A stretch of DNA of 64,000 nt, taken from NCBI GenBank assembly GCA_965222175.1, contig OZ244938.1, forward strand, positions 1,240,001-1,304,000, written 5' to 3'. The number at the start of each line of letters is the position of its first letter. Within the stretch, counting starts at the first letter, position 1. Shown in pieces: positions 1 through 9,177 of this stretch. Below the pieces are notes generated by a model, which saw nothing but the letters and a program-made list of their open reading frames with translations, was not told the origin of the DNA and made no database searches. Position numbers and translations under genes: made by a program. This stretch comes from NORP240 sp965222175. GTDB lineage: Bacteria > Pseudomonadota > Gammaproteobacteria > Pseudomonadales > Pseudohongiellaceae.

Positions 1-329
1 AGCCGCAGGTAGTCATAGATTTCGGTGATAGTGCCCACCGTGGACCGGGGGTTGTGGGAAGTGGATTTCTGCTCGATGGATATCGCCGGCGAAAGACCTT
101 CGATGTGATCGATATCCGGCTTTTCCATCATCGACAGAAACTGGCGGGCATAGGTCGACAGCGATTCCACGTAGCGGCGCTGGCCCTCGGCATACAGCGT
201 GTCGAATGCCAGGGAGGACTTCCCTGAGCCGGACAGCCCGGTGATCACCACCAGCTTGTCCCTGGGAATGGTGATGTTGATGTTCTTGAGGTTGTGGGTG
301 CGTGCGCCCCTGACGAAGATGTTTTCCAT
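1..329 (-). CDS. uvrA: UvrA excinuclease subunit A, N-terminal part (runs off left edge)
   Basis: ATPase subunit of the UvrABC nucleotide excision repair complex, which scans DNA for bulky lesions and loads UvrB. Only the first 109 or so residues are in the window. They start MENIFVRGARTHNLKNI, carry a Walker A motif (GLSGSGKSS, about residues 31-39), and continue into the family's conserved block (FDTLYAEGQRRYVESL, then YARQFL). The start codon is the ATG whose complement is at 327-329. The gene is divergent from ssb, the same arrangement as in many gammaproteobacteria. In E. coli the shared intergenic region carries a LexA box; I could not find a CTGT-N8-ACAG site here. The identification is secure from the N-terminus alone; integrity of the remainder cannot be judged. 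Confidence 0.97.
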   Translation of the reverse strand, partial: MENIFVRGARTHNLKNINITIPRDKLVVITGLSGSGKSSLAFDTLYAEGQRRYVESLSTYARQFLSMMEKPDIDHIEGLSPAISIEQKSTSHNPRSTVGTITEIYDYLR

Positions 330-501
330 GTGGTTTCGGTGCTGCAGCGAAAGGCCAAACCCGGCATTATCTTTAGTTTTTATCCGCGGAGTAAAGGTGC
401 TTGTGTCAATTGCCGCGATTGGCTGATTTATTTCTATTACCAGCCTCATGGTATAGACTTATCAGGCATCCAAAAATTTCAGGTTCTGGCGGGAGGTCAA
501 G

Positions 502-957
502 GTGGCAAGTCGTGGTGTAAACAAGGTGATTCTGGTGGGCAATGTCGGCGGCGACCCGGAAGTCAGGTACATGCCCAGCGGCAATGCCGTCGTCAACCTG
601 ACGCTGGCCACGTCGGAAACCTGGAAGGACAAGAACAGCGGCGAAAACGTCGAGAAAACCGAATGGCATCGGGTGGTTTTCTTCAATCGACTGGCGGAAA
701 TCGTCGGTGAATACGTCCGCAAAGGCTCGAAGCTGTACATTGAAGGCCGGTTGCAGACCCGCTCCTGGGAACAGGATGGCGTCAAACGGTATTCGACGGA
801 AATTGTTGCCAGCGAAATGCAGATGCTGGATTCCCGGGGAGCCGGCCAGGGGGCTGCGGATTTCGGTCAACCGGCCTCCAACCAGCCTGCGCAACGGAAA
901 GAACCGGAACAGGCGCCGGCCAACTTCGACAATTTCGACGATGACATCCCTTTCTGA
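502..957 (+). CDS. ssb: Single-stranded DNA-binding protein
   Basis: Binds single-stranded DNA as a tetramer during replication, recombination and repair, and recruits partner enzymes through its C-terminal tip. The 151-residue product has an N-terminal OB fold (about residues 1-110; GVNKVILVGNVGGDPEVRY, then TEWHRVVFF), a Gln/Pro/Ala-rich linker and the acidic partner-binding tail ending DDDIPF. Length is normal for the family. The start is GTG at 502, chosen because a good ribosome binding site (GGGAGG) lies just upstream and the sequence matches SSB N-termini. It is divergent from uvrA across about 170 bp. Confidence 0.97.
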   Translation: MASRGVNKVILVGNVGGDPEVRYMPSGNAVVNLTLATSETWKDKNSGENVEKTEWHRVVFFNRLAEIVGEYVRKGSKLYIEGRLQTRSWEQDGVKRYSTEIVASEMQMLDSRGAGQGAADFGQPASNQPAQRKEPEQAPANFDNFDDDIPF

Positions 958-1265
958 CGCCGGACCCGGTCGTCAGACTTATTACCGCGTCGCCCAGCGT
1001 GCCTTCAGCCGGGATCTTTCCCGGCCCATGGGGGATTGACCTTTTCTTACCAGGGGCCTGACGCTACTATCTTACCTGTCGGTCCGGTGGTCCGGGCAAA
1101 CTGTCTGCCGGTCCGGCTTCTGGCCCGGTCACCGGCGGACAAAGATAGGGTCGCCGTTATCACCAGGATCTCGATGTTTGCCCGCCAGTCAGCGTCACGC
1201 TGATTGCAGGCGACCTGTCAATCCTCGGCCGGGGCAAGGTGCCGTCAAAACGGGAACGGAGCAGA

Positions 1266-2231
1266 GTGAAGCTACTTATCGCAGGCGCAGAATCGCCAAC
1301 CGGTCATGAACTGGTGCGGTTACTGCAGCAACAGGGGGTCGGCCATGAGTCCATTCCGACGCGGTTGCTCGATGGTGACCGGTCTTCACTGGAACAGTTT
1401 GTCGCCGGGCAACGGGCCGATCAGCTGATCAACCTGCTACGCTACGAGCCGGCATCACAGCGGATGCTGGCGGCAGCGGAGCAGGACGAGGCAACGTGTG
1501 CCCGGGTTCAGCGAACTTATGCCACGCTGCTGGCGGCTATCAGTGATCAGTTCGATTTACCCCTTATCCACTTATCTTCATGCTATGTGTTCGACGGGGA
1601 AAAACGCCTGGGCTACAACGAGCAGGACGAAGTGAATCCCGCAGGGATTTACGGGCGCACCACCCTGCAGGGTGAAATGGCGGTGCAACAGCTGGAAAAA
1701 CACCTGATTATCCGCACCGGCTGGCAATTCGGTCGTCGCCAGCACGATGTCATCAAGTCCTGGATCGACTGTTGCAAAGACAGCGGGGGTAAATTGCAGG
1801 TCCTGCAGCGACGCTTCAGTCCCACGCCCAATGCAGATGTCGCCAGGGTGATACTGGCGGTTTGTCGGCAGGTTGATTGCGATGCCAGTGTCTGGGGGAT
1901 TTACCACTATTGCGGCCTGGAAACCAAGAAGGAAATCGAATTCGTCCAGCAGGTCCTGAAGTATGCCTCCCAGCATGATGAACAGGTTTATCAGTTTCTC
2001 GACAATTTCACCATGAGCGAAACACCGACGGACCCACCGGAAGTGAAGAATTCCACGCTGTCCAGCAAGAAAATATTCGACACTTTCGGCATCAAGCAGC
2101 GGTCCTGGCACGGCAGTCTGAAGGCGGCATTGAAAACCATTTATAGCGAACCCGCGGGTAACGATGCCGACCAGCAGTCCGAACCTTTGGCGGGATCACC
2201 GGGCAGTATCAGTTCCGGGGGGCTGCATTAG
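1266..2231 (+). CDS. RmlD-like NAD(P)-dependent sugar-nucleotide reductase/epimerase family protein
   Basis: Extended short-chain dehydrogenase of the RmlD (dTDP-4-dehydrorhamnose reductase) group. The N-terminus has a Rossmann nucleotide loop (LIAGAESPTGHELV), followed by the SSCYVFDG strand that holds the active-site Ser/Thr of the family. The catalytic block reads YGRTTLQGE, where most members read YGxTKxxGE, so the Tyr is kept but the Lys is a Thr. A Ser/Gly-rich tail of about 30 residues follows the core. The GTG at 1266 is preferred (GGAG upstream); an in-frame GTG at 1239 would add nine residues. It sits 3 bp before moeA and is probably co-transcribed. With the Lys lost, it may bind nucleotide without normal reductase activity, as regulatory RmlD-like proteins do; that is inference. 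Confidence 0.8.
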   Translation: MKLLIAGAESPTGHELVRLLQQQGVGHESIPTRLLDGDRSSLEQFVAGQRADQLINLLRYEPASQRMLAAAEQDEATCARVQRTYATLLAAISDQFDLPLIHLSSCYVFDGEKRLGYNEQDEVNPAGIYGRTTLQGEMAVQQLEKHLIIRTGWQFGRRQHDVIKSWIDCCKDSGGKLQVLQRRFSPTPNADVARVILAVCRQVDCDASVWGIYHYCGLETKKEIEFVQQVLKYASQHDEQVYQFLDNFTMSETPTDPPEVKNSTLSSKKIFDTFGIKQRSWHGSLKAALKTIYSEPAGNDADQQSEPLAGSPGSISSGGLH

Positions 2232-2234
2232 TCC

Positions 2235-3449
2235 ATGGAAGCCAGTCTCACGCCACTGGACAAGGCACTGGAACTCCTGCTCGGCGGTTTGCAGGTGACC
2301 GCCGCGGAGCAAACGGTGGAGCTGCGATCGGCTGTCGGCAAAGTCCTGAGTCGGGACGTTCTGGCTCCGGTGGATGTGCCCCCGGCAGATAACAGTGCCA
2401 TGGACGGTTATGCCGTCAATCCACAGGACGTCGGCTCCGTCCCCGTCAGCCTGCCCGTTAGCCAGCGCATTCCGGCAGGTCAGGCCGGCACGGAATTACG
2501 CAGGGGCACCGCCGCCAGGATTTTTACCGGTGCACCTCTGCCTCCCGGAGCCTCGGCCGTGGTCATGCAGGAAAATACCGAAGCGCAGGAGCAGTCGGTG
2601 CGCATTCTGCAGTCGGTGGACGAGGGCGAGAATGTCCGCAGACAGGGTGAAGACATCCGCCGGGGCAGCCAGCTGCTGTCTGCCGGTCATCGCATTACCG
2701 TGCCCGACATGCACGTCCTGTCTGCCAGTGGAATCGCCAGGTTGGCGGTGCGTCGCCCTCTCAGGGTTGCCGTGCTGGCCACCGGGGATGAACTGGTGAG
2801 ACCTGGCAGTGACCTGCAGCCCGGCCAGATTTACAATTCCAACTTTTTCCTGCTGTCGGCCCTCCTGGACAGGCTTGGTATGGAAGTCATCGACTGCGGT
2901 ACAGTGGCTGACCGGCTGGCTGCAACCCGCAAACAGCTGGTTCAGGCTGCCCGCGCAGCTGACTGTATTATTACCAGTGGCGGTGTGTCCGTGGGTGAAG
3001 AGGACCATGTCAAGGCGGCGGTGCAGGAGCTCGGCCATATCGGTCTGTGGAAACTGGCGGTGAAGCCCGGCAAGCCGTTTGCCTGGGGCGAGGTTGAAGC
3101 CAGGCCGTTTTTCGGACTGCCAGGCAACCCGGTATCCGCTTTCGTCACTTTTGTACTGCTCGTTCGGCCTGCGCTGTTAAAGCTCTCCGGAGCCAGGGTG
3201 TCTGCACCACTGGCGATGAGGATGCCGGTCGCATTTTCTGCCAGCAGCAGCGAACGACAGGAGTACCTGCGGGTAAAGCTGGTAGCTGTGGAATCAGGCG
3301 ATCTGCAGCTGCAGGCGTGCCGAAACCAGAGTTCAGGCGCTGGTTCATCTCTCGGCGAGGCCGACGGCCTGGCAGTTCTGCCTCCGTTTACATCGGTGCA
3401 GTGCGGCGACAGGCTGGGATTTATCCCGATGTCGGAACTTGTCGACTAG
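2235..3449 (+). CDS. moeA: Molybdopterin molybdenumtransferase MoeA
   Basis: Inserts molybdate into adenylylated molybdopterin to give the active molybdenum cofactor, in the cytoplasm. The 404-residue length is normal. Family blocks are in order: DNSAMDGYAV near residue 55, FTGAPLPPGA near 97, the MoCF-binding domain with LATGDEL, ITSGGVSVGEEDHVK, and GLPGNPVSAFVTF, then a C-terminal beta domain. It begins 3 bp after the RmlD-like gene. No other molybdopterin genes are in this window, so it is separated from moaA/moaE/mobA, as often happens. The identification is firm. Confidence 0.96.
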   Translation: MEASLTPLDKALELLLGGLQVTAAEQTVELRSAVGKVLSRDVLAPVDVPPADNSAMDGYAVNPQDVGSVPVSLPVSQRIPAGQAGTELRRGTAARIFTGAPLPPGASAVVMQENTEAQEQSVRILQSVDEGENVRRQGEDIRRGSQLLSAGHRITVPDMHVLSASGIARLAVRRPLRVAVLATGDELVRPGSDLQPGQIYNSNFFLLSALLDRLGMEVIDCGTVADRLAATRKQLVQAARAADCIITSGGVSVGEEDHVKAAVQELGHIGLWKLAVKPGKPFAWGEVEARPFFGLPGNPVSAFVTFVLLVRPALLKLSGARVSAPLAMRMPVAFSASSSERQEYLRVKLVAVESGDLQLQACRNQSSGAGSSLGEADGLAVLPPFTSVQCGDRLGFIPMSELVD

Positions 3450-3504
3450 CACCCGGTCTACTGGTCGTGAAAAATCGCAATCTGTTAAGGAACCTCGGGT
3501 CCCC

Positions 3505-4311
3505 ATGATGAGAGTCCGCAATTCGTTGTTACCAGGATGGTTATTGCTGCTGGTGTTGACCGCTGCACTGGCGGGCTGTCGCTCGCCTGAATCTGGATTG
3601 GATGTTCCAGATCCAGCGCCCCGGCCGGTGGCAGAACAGCCAGGCGAGCCGGAGCCCGGTGAACTGCAGCTGCAAGCCTGGGAAATCGAGTTTCGACGAC
3701 AAAGGGTGATCGGTGATCTACTCTATGATGCCCTGCATGCCATGGCTGAGGACCGGCTCCTCTATCCGGCCAACGATAACGCCTACAATCGGTATCGGCG
3801 TGTTCTGGCCCTGGATCCGGACAACCGGCTTGCCCGGGAAGGACTGCAGAATATTGTTGCCCGCTATCTGGAACTGGCTGCCACCGCCAGTCGGCAGGGA
3901 CGATTCGATGCGGCCGGGACGTATATCCAGCGTGCCAGGGCAGTGGACCGTGATGATCCGGCCATCGCGGCAGCCGAGGCTGCGTTGGCGGAAGACCGCA
4001 ATTCGGGGGATCCCGTTTATGAGCTGGACCTGCAGGAACTCGAGGAGCAGTCCCGGGCGCTGGTGGATCAGCTGGCGGAGATAGCGGAACTGGCTGTCGC
4101 CCGGCGTGCCTTTGTCTGGATAACAGCACCGTCCGATGAGAAAGGTCGATGGATATACAGCACCATGCGGGAGCAGGCGGACGGCTTTCGACTGCGAGGT
4201 AATATCGAGCTTGGCGCCCGGGCCCTGATTCGACTGCGGTTACCCGATGACTCTGCGCAGGTCTCCCTGGAGCACCAGCCGGTGGAGACAACCCGGCGGA
4301 CGTCCGGTTGA
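3505..4311 (+). CDS. TPR-containing lipoprotein, unknown function
   Basis: Predicted outer- or inner-membrane-anchored periplasmic lipoprotein of 268 residues. A positively charged start and a Leu-rich stretch lead to a lipobox ending LAGC (about residue 25). A Pro/Glu-rich spacer follows, then helical repeats that resemble TPRs (YNRYRRVLALDPDNRLAREGL and GRFDAAGTYIQRARAVDRDD). The last 80 residues are predicted beta-rich. The ATG at 3505 is chosen because it places the signal peptide at the N-terminus; an upstream in-frame start at 3439 would overlap moeA and bury the lipobox. I do not recognise a named family. It may organise envelope protein contacts, as TPR lipoproteins often do. Confidence 0.75.
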   Translation: MMRVRNSLLPGWLLLLVLTAALAGCRSPESGLDVPDPAPRPVAEQPGEPEPGELQLQAWEIEFRRQRVIGDLLYDALHAMAEDRLLYPANDNAYNRYRRVLALDPDNRLAREGLQNIVARYLELAATASRQGRFDAAGTYIQRARAVDRDDPAIAAAEAALAEDRNSGDPVYELDLQELEEQSRALVDQLAEIAELAVARRAFVWITAPSDEKGRWIYSTMREQADGFRLRGNIELGARALIRLRLPDDSAQVSLEHQPVETTRRTSG

Positions 4312-4423
4312 CGACAGGGGCTCTGAGCGAAGTTGCCAATGCCGCGATTATTGATCTGCGTAGTCTTCTTGCCCGGGGTTAGACGCTATACTTGACGCTG
4401 AACGCGGTTACGCAGGACTTCCA

Positions 4424-5194
4424 ATGCTACACGCACTCGAGACAGAACAGGAATACCTGGACCTCCAGGTGGAATTCGTCCGGTTGCAGACCTGGATTCA
4501 CCAAAAGGGCAAGCGTCTGCTGATCATCTTTGAAGGGCGGGATGCCGCCGGCAAGGGGAGCACTATAATGCGCTTCGTGCGCTTCCTCAATCCACGGCAC
4601 TATCGCATCGTGGCTCTTGCCAAGCCGACGGAGCTGGAACGGGGTCAATGGTATTTCCAGCGCTATATCAAGGAGCTGCCTAATCCCGGTGAAATCGTCT
4701 TCTTCGATCGCAGCTGGTACAACCGGGCGGTGGTGGAACCGGTAATGGGTTTCTGTACCCAGCGGCAATACCGCTTTTTCCTCGAACAGGTTGTGCTGCT
4801 GGAGCATATGCTCAAGGAGGACAAGCTGGAAATCATCAAATTCTGGTTTTCCATCGATGAAGATGAGCAGGAAAAACGTATCCGCGAACGCAAGACCAAC
4901 CCTCTCAAGCAGTGGAAACTCAGTACCGTCGATGCGCTTGCCCAGGCCAAGTGGGACGAATACACGCGCTACAAGGAAGCCATGTTCGAAAAGACCTCGA
5001 CCCGTCGCAACCCCTGGCTGGTGGTGGAGGGCAATGATCGTGACGTGGCCTGTCTTGAAGCCATGCGTTACATCCTGAGCCAGATCAAGTACGACGGTCG
5101 GGGTGATTCCGGCAGTCGTATCGAGCCGGATCCGGAAATAGTGCAGACGCAACCCGCGTTCGATCTCAAGCATCTAGGCTATCTACGGGAGTAG
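4424..5194 (+). CDS. ppk2: Polyphosphate kinase 2 family protein
   Basis: Transfers phosphate between polyphosphate and a nucleoside di- or monophosphate. The 256-residue single-domain size fits class I or short class III PPK2. Walker A (EGRDAAGKGS, about residues 37-46) is followed by the PPK2 lid region FDRSWYNRAVVEPVMGF (about 97-113) and a conserved KFWFSIDEDEQEKR helix. The C-terminal 30 residues (after DGRGDS) look variable. It is preceded by a 112-bp gap and followed by the SulP permease gene 137 bp on. The substrate preference (ADP versus AMP) cannot be told from the visible motifs. Confidence 0.93.
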   Translation: MLHALETEQEYLDLQVEFVRLQTWIHQKGKRLLIIFEGRDAAGKGSTIMRFVRFLNPRHYRIVALAKPTELERGQWYFQRYIKELPNPGEIVFFDRSWYNRAVVEPVMGFCTQRQYRFFLEQVVLLEHMLKEDKLEIIKFWFSIDEDEQEKRIRERKTNPLKQWKLSTVDALAQAKWDEYTRYKEAMFEKTSTRRNPWLVVEGNDRDVACLEAMRYILSQIKYDGRGDSGSRIEPDPEIVQTQPAFDLKHLGYLRE

Positions 5195-5331
5195 CGGCGT
5201 CCTGGCGGGAGTCGTACCCCGGCAGTCATCGAGGACAGTGGCAGCACGTGACCTGCAGGCGGTGGTTTTTGCAATCAGGGGACGACAGGGCATTACGGCA
5301 TGACAGGTAAACCGGAGGGCAAGGACACAGG

Positions 5332-7065
5332 GTGGATCTGATCAGGCAATACCTGCCGATACTTGACTGGGGCAGGCGATACAGTTCAACCAGCCTGATG
5401 GACGACGGCATTGCCGCGGTTATCGTCGCCATCATGCTGATTCCGCAGTCGCTGGCTTATGCCTTATTGGCAGGATTACCCGCGGAAATGGGGCTTTATG
5501 CCAGCGTCTTCGGGCTGCTGGCCTATGGCCTGTTCGGCACCAGCACGTCGCTGTCCGTGGGACCGGTGGCCGTGGTGTCCCTGATGACGGCGGCGGCGCT
5601 GGAAAGGGTAGCGCAGCCCGGCACCGTGGACTATGTCAGTGCCGCTTATACCCTGGCCCTGGTGTGTGGCGCCCTGCTGGTGCTGCTGGGTATTTTCCGG
5701 CTGGGCTTCCTGACCAACTTCCTCTCACACCCGGTGATTGCCGCGTTCATTACCGCCTCTGCACTGATAATCGCTGCCGGGCAGCTGCAGCATATTCTCG
5801 GTATTTCCGCAGGTGGTCACAATCTGCTGGACGTTCTGCTGGCCCTGTTGCAGGGGCTGCCGGACAGCAATTTCACAACGCTTCTCATCGGCCTGCTGGC
5901 GCTGTTGATGATCATTGCCATGCGCCTGGGACTCAAGCCGCTGATGATCAGGCTGGGCCTGTCGGAGCGCAATGCCGGTCTGGTGGCCAAGGGCGGCCCG
6001 GTGATCGCCGTGGTCATTACCGCGCTGCTGGCGTTTGTCCTGCGCCTCGATCAGCAGGGCCTGACACTGGTGGGAGACATTCCCCGCGGCATGCCCGGAA
6101 TCGTCGTGCCAAACCTGTCCCGGGACCTGATTGCGGTGCTGTTCTGGCCGGCAGTACTGATTGCCATAATCAGTTTCGTGGAGTCCATCTCCGTGGGTGA
6201 AACACTGGCCACCAGGCGACGGCAGCGTATCAACCCGGACCAGGAACTGGTGGGCCTGGGAATGTCCAACGTGACCGTTTCGCTGACCGGCGGCTTTCCC
6301 ATTACCGGGGGATTCTCCCGATCCATCGTCAATTTCGATGCCGGTGCGGCTACCCCCGCCGCCGGTATTTTCACCGCGGTGCTCATCGGTCTGGCAACCC
6401 TGTTCCTGACACCGCTGATTTACTGGTTACCCCGGGCAACCCTGGCTGCAACCATCATTGTGGCAGTCATGTCCCTGGTGGATTTTTCCCTGTTCCGGCA
6501 GAGCTGGAATTATTCCCGGGCCGATTTTTCCGCCATGATGGCAACCCTGGTGCTGACGCTGGTAATCGGTGTCGAAGTCGGCATTGCGGCCGGCGTTCTG
6601 GCATCCGTCCTGATGGCGTTGTACAAAACTTCCCGACCCCACGTGGCCATCGTGGGCCGGGTACCCGGCACAGAGCATTTTCGCAACGTCGACCGCCACA
6701 AGGTGCAGACCTTTGACAATATCCTCTCCATCAGGATCGACGAGAGCCTGTACTTTGCCAACACCCGCTACCTGGAAAAACTGATCTACGATACTGTGTC
6801 CGATCATCCCCGGGTCCGTCATGTCATTCTCATGTGCACGGCAGTGAACAAGATAGACATGAGTGCCCTTGAGTCGTTGCTGCAGATAAATCAGACCCTG
6901 GCGGAGCTTGGCATCAGGCTGCATGTGTCCGAAGTCAAGGGGCCGGTTATGGACCGGCTGCAGCGTACGGACTTTTTCACGCGGCTCAATGGCAACTGTT
7001 ACCTGACACAGAACCAGGCCGTGCAAGACCTGCGGGATGACTACATGCCACTATCCGGCCTTTAG
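5332..7065 (+). CDS. SulP family inorganic anion permease with C-terminal STAS domain
   Basis: Inner-membrane transporter for sulfate, bicarbonate or related anions. The 577-residue protein has about 12-14 hydrophobic helices (residues about 20-430). The SulP signature lies in the first helices (AIMLIPQSLAYALLAGLP, then SVGPVAVVSLM). A cytoplasmic STAS domain covers about residues 455-565. The GTG at 5332 has a fair ribosome binding site (GGAGGGCAAGGA) and gives the usual short N-terminus. No sulfate assimilation or carbonic anhydrase genes are adjacent, so the substrate is open. It converges on the CaCA exchanger with a gap of only 19 bp. Confidence 0.94.
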   Translation: MDLIRQYLPILDWGRRYSSTSLMDDGIAAVIVAIMLIPQSLAYALLAGLPAEMGLYASVFGLLAYGLFGTSTSLSVGPVAVVSLMTAAALERVAQPGTVDYVSAAYTLALVCGALLVLLGIFRLGFLTNFLSHPVIAAFITASALIIAAGQLQHILGISAGGHNLLDVLLALLQGLPDSNFTTLLIGLLALLMIIAMRLGLKPLMIRLGLSERNAGLVAKGGPVIAVVITALLAFVLRLDQQGLTLVGDIPRGMPGIVVPNLSRDLIAVLFWPAVLIAIISFVESISVGETLATRRRQRINPDQELVGLGMSNVTVSLTGGFPITGGFSRSIVNFDAGAATPAAGIFTAVLIGLATLFLTPLIYWLPRATLAATIIVAVMSLVDFSLFRQSWNYSRADFSAMMATLVLTLVIGVEVGIAAGVLASVLMALYKTSRPHVAIVGRVPGTEHFRNVDRHKVQTFDNILSIRIDESLYFANTRYLEKLIYDTVSDHPRVRHVILMCTAVNKIDMSALESLLQINQTLAELGIRLHVSEVKGPVMDRLQRTDFFTRLNGNCYLTQNQAVQDLRDDYMPLSGL

Positions 7066-7084
7066 CCGGTGCCGGGTCGCCTGT

Positions 7085-8035
7085 TCAGGAACCCACGAAC
7101 AGCCAGGCCATGTAGGCGAAGTATCCTCCCAGCAGGACAGTGCCTTCCATCCTGCTGATGCGCAGCCGGGTCCAGGCAAAGGGCAGCAGGATAATGGCGT
7201 AGGCGAGCATCACGCCGAGGTCCACAATATCGAACTGACTCCCTGAAATATTGCTGACCAGGGCGGTGATGCCAAGTATGCCCAGGATATTGAACAGGTT
7301 GGAGCCGACAATATTACCGACTGCCAGCCCCGGCTGGTTTTTACCAGCGGCGACCAGGGAGGTGGCAAGCTCGGGGACACTGGTGCCGATGGCGATGATG
7401 GTCAGGCCGATCACCGCCTCGGTGATGCCCAGCAGCCGGGCAAGCTCCACGGCACTGGCCACGAACAGGTTGCTGCCGTAGATCAACAGCGCAGCACCGA
7501 TTATCAGCAGGACAAGGTAGAAAGTCACCGATCGCCCGGGAGAGCCGATGGCGGTCCCGGCCACGACAAGCTCGCCGACCGCCTTGTCCTGACGCGCCTC
7601 CCGGTAACTGAAAGCGAGAAAGCCCAGCAGACCGGTGCACAGGAAAAACCCGTCACTGATTCCCAGCTGCCTGTCCAGCAGCAACAACCAGAGGAAGATC
7701 GACACCGCGATGACCAGCGGAATCTGTTTTCGCACCAGCTGCAGGTCGATATCGATTGGCGCCAGCAGGGCTGTCAGACCCAGAATCAGGCCGATATTGG
7801 CGATATTGGAGCCGATTACATTGCCCAGTGCAATGGAACTGCGACCGCCGATTGCTGCTTCAACACTGACCGCGAGTTCCGGGGCGCTGGTTCCGAAAGC
7901 CACGATTGTCAGCCCGACAACCAGCGGGCTGATGCCCAGTTTCAATGCCAGGCTGGAACTGCCTCTCACCAGCATTTCCGCACCGGTGGCGAGAATCAGG
8001 AATCCTGTGATGAGAAAAAACAGGCTGGCGGTCAT
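7085..8035 (-). CDS. Calcium/sodium antiporter, CaCA family (YrbG-like)
   Basis: Inner-membrane cation/Ca2+ exchanger of 316 residues with about ten membrane segments. The two inverted alpha repeats that form the ion site are both visible: FGTSAPELAVS in the N-terminal half and IGTSVPELATS in the C-terminal half, each followed by a conserved GNIVGSN or GNVIGSN. The length is typical of the bacterial YrbG group. It lies 62 bp after the MDR oxidoreductase and could be the last gene of the TRAP-containing transcript. The transported monovalent ion (Na+, K+ or H+) is not determined by the sequence. Confidence 0.93.
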   Translation of the reverse strand: MTASLFFLITGFLILATGAEMLVRGSSSLALKLGISPLVVGLTIVAFGTSAPELAVSVEAAIGGRSSIALGNVIGSNIANIGLILGLTALLAPIDIDLQLVRKQIPLVIAVSIFLWLLLLDRQLGISDGFFLCTGLLGFLAFSYREARQDKAVGELVVAGTAIGSPGRSVTFYLVLLIIGAALLIYGSNLFVASAVELARLLGITEAVIGLTIIAIGTSVPELATSLVAAGKNQPGLAVGNIVGSNLFNILGILGITALVSNISGSQFDIVDLGVMLAYAIILLPFAWTRLRISRMEGTVLLGGYFAYMAWLFVGS

Positions 8036-8097
8036 AGACTGCTGATCGACCCCGCTTCAACAGCCTGCCAGGTTCGACGTTGCGCAGCCGCTGGTAA

Positions 8098-9105
8098 TCA
8101 CTGGATTTTAACAACCATTTTGCCGAAATTATTGCCGGAAAACAGATCGAGAAACGCGACCACGGCATTATCCAGGCCATCGACCACGGTTTCCCGAACC
8201 TTGATCTTCCCCGCTTTAATCCAGGCCACCATGTCCTGTTGAAATTGATCCTGCAGTTCCATGTGATCGGATACGATAAATCCCTGGATGCGCAGTTTTT
8301 TACCCACGATGAGCATCAGATTGTTGGGGCCTGGTGCCGGCGTGGCGTTGTTGTAAGTCTGGATCATGCCGCAGGCGACGATTCGTCCGAATGGCTTCAT
8401 ATTGGCAAGGGCTGCCTGCAGATGATCGCCGCCGACGTTTTCAAAATACACGTCGACGCCCTCCGGTGCCGCTTCGTGCAGTGCCGCCGAGAGATCGTTG
8501 CAAGTCCTGTAGTTGATCACCTGGTCCACGCCACATTCCTGCTTCAGCCATTTGGCCTTTTCGTCCGAACCGACGCTGCCAATTACCCTGCAACCCTTGA
8601 GCCTGGCTATCTGACACACATTGGCTCCCACCGCCCCGGAAGCCGCCGACACGAAGACCGTATTGCCGGCGTCCAGTTCGCCGAATTTAAGTAATCCCAC
8701 GTAGGCCGTCAGGCCTGGCATGCCCAGTGTGCCCAGGTACCAGGAAAGGTGATCGCGATCAAACGGTTCGATCCGGGACACCGTGCCGGCATCGGCAATG
8801 AACCGGTCACGCCACGCACACTGGTTAAGTACGATATCCCCCGGTTTAAGCCGGTCGCTGCGGGACACCTCCACTTCGCCGACAGCACCGCCGTACATGA
8901 CCTTGTTCAATTCATAGGCGGCGGCATAGACGGCGTCTTCCCGCATCCGGCCGCGCATATAGGGATCCACGGACATGTACAGGTTCCTGACCAGCACCTG
9001 GCCGGCGGCTGGCGCTGGCAGTTCCCGCTCCACCAGGCGGAAATCTTCCGGAACCGGCATGCCGACGGGTCGTGAGACCAGGTGTATTTCGCGGGCTGTT
9101 GTCAT
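8098..9105 (-). CDS. NADP-dependent medium-chain oxidoreductase (zinc-independent, CurA/LTB4DH-like)
   Basis: Medium-chain dehydrogenase/reductase of the zinc-free 2-alkenal or leukotriene B4 12-hydroxydehydrogenase type; members reduce activated alkenes with NADPH. It shows the family start (RPVGMPVPEDFRLVE), the YMSVDPYMRGRM block, and a nucleotide loop AASGAVGANVCQIARLKG near residue 155. No structural zinc Cys cluster is present. The ATG at 9105 is favoured: an AGGA element lies at the right distance, while the ATG at 9114 overlaps it. Adjacent TRAP genes suggest a link with uptake of an organic acid or carbonyl compound; this is inference from position only. Confidence 0.9.
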   Translation of the reverse strand: MTTAREIHLVSRPVGMPVPEDFRLVERELPAPAAGQVLVRNLYMSVDPYMRGRMREDAVYAAAYELNKVMYGGAVGEVEVSRSDRLKPGDIVLNQCAWRDRFIADAGTVSRIEPFDRDHLSWYLGTLGMPGLTAYVGLLKFGELDAGNTVFVSAASGAVGANVCQIARLKGCRVIGSVGSDEKAKWLKQECGVDQVINYRTCNDLSAALHEAAPEGVDVYFENVGGDHLQAALANMKPFGRIVACGMIQTYNNATPAPGPNNLMLIVGKKLRIQGFIVSDHMELQDQFQQDMVAWIKAGKIKVRETVVDGLDNAVVAFLDLFSGNNFGKMVVKIQ

Positions 9106-9177
9106 AGACGGCATTCCTCGGTGTAGCGTGTCAAAACAGGTTGAGCCGGTGGCCGTGCGCGATTGTCCGGTGTGCTT

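Noticed and set aside
330..501. LexA-binding site between uvrA and ssb
   Set aside because: Expected from E. coli, but no CTGT-N8-ACAG sequence could be found.
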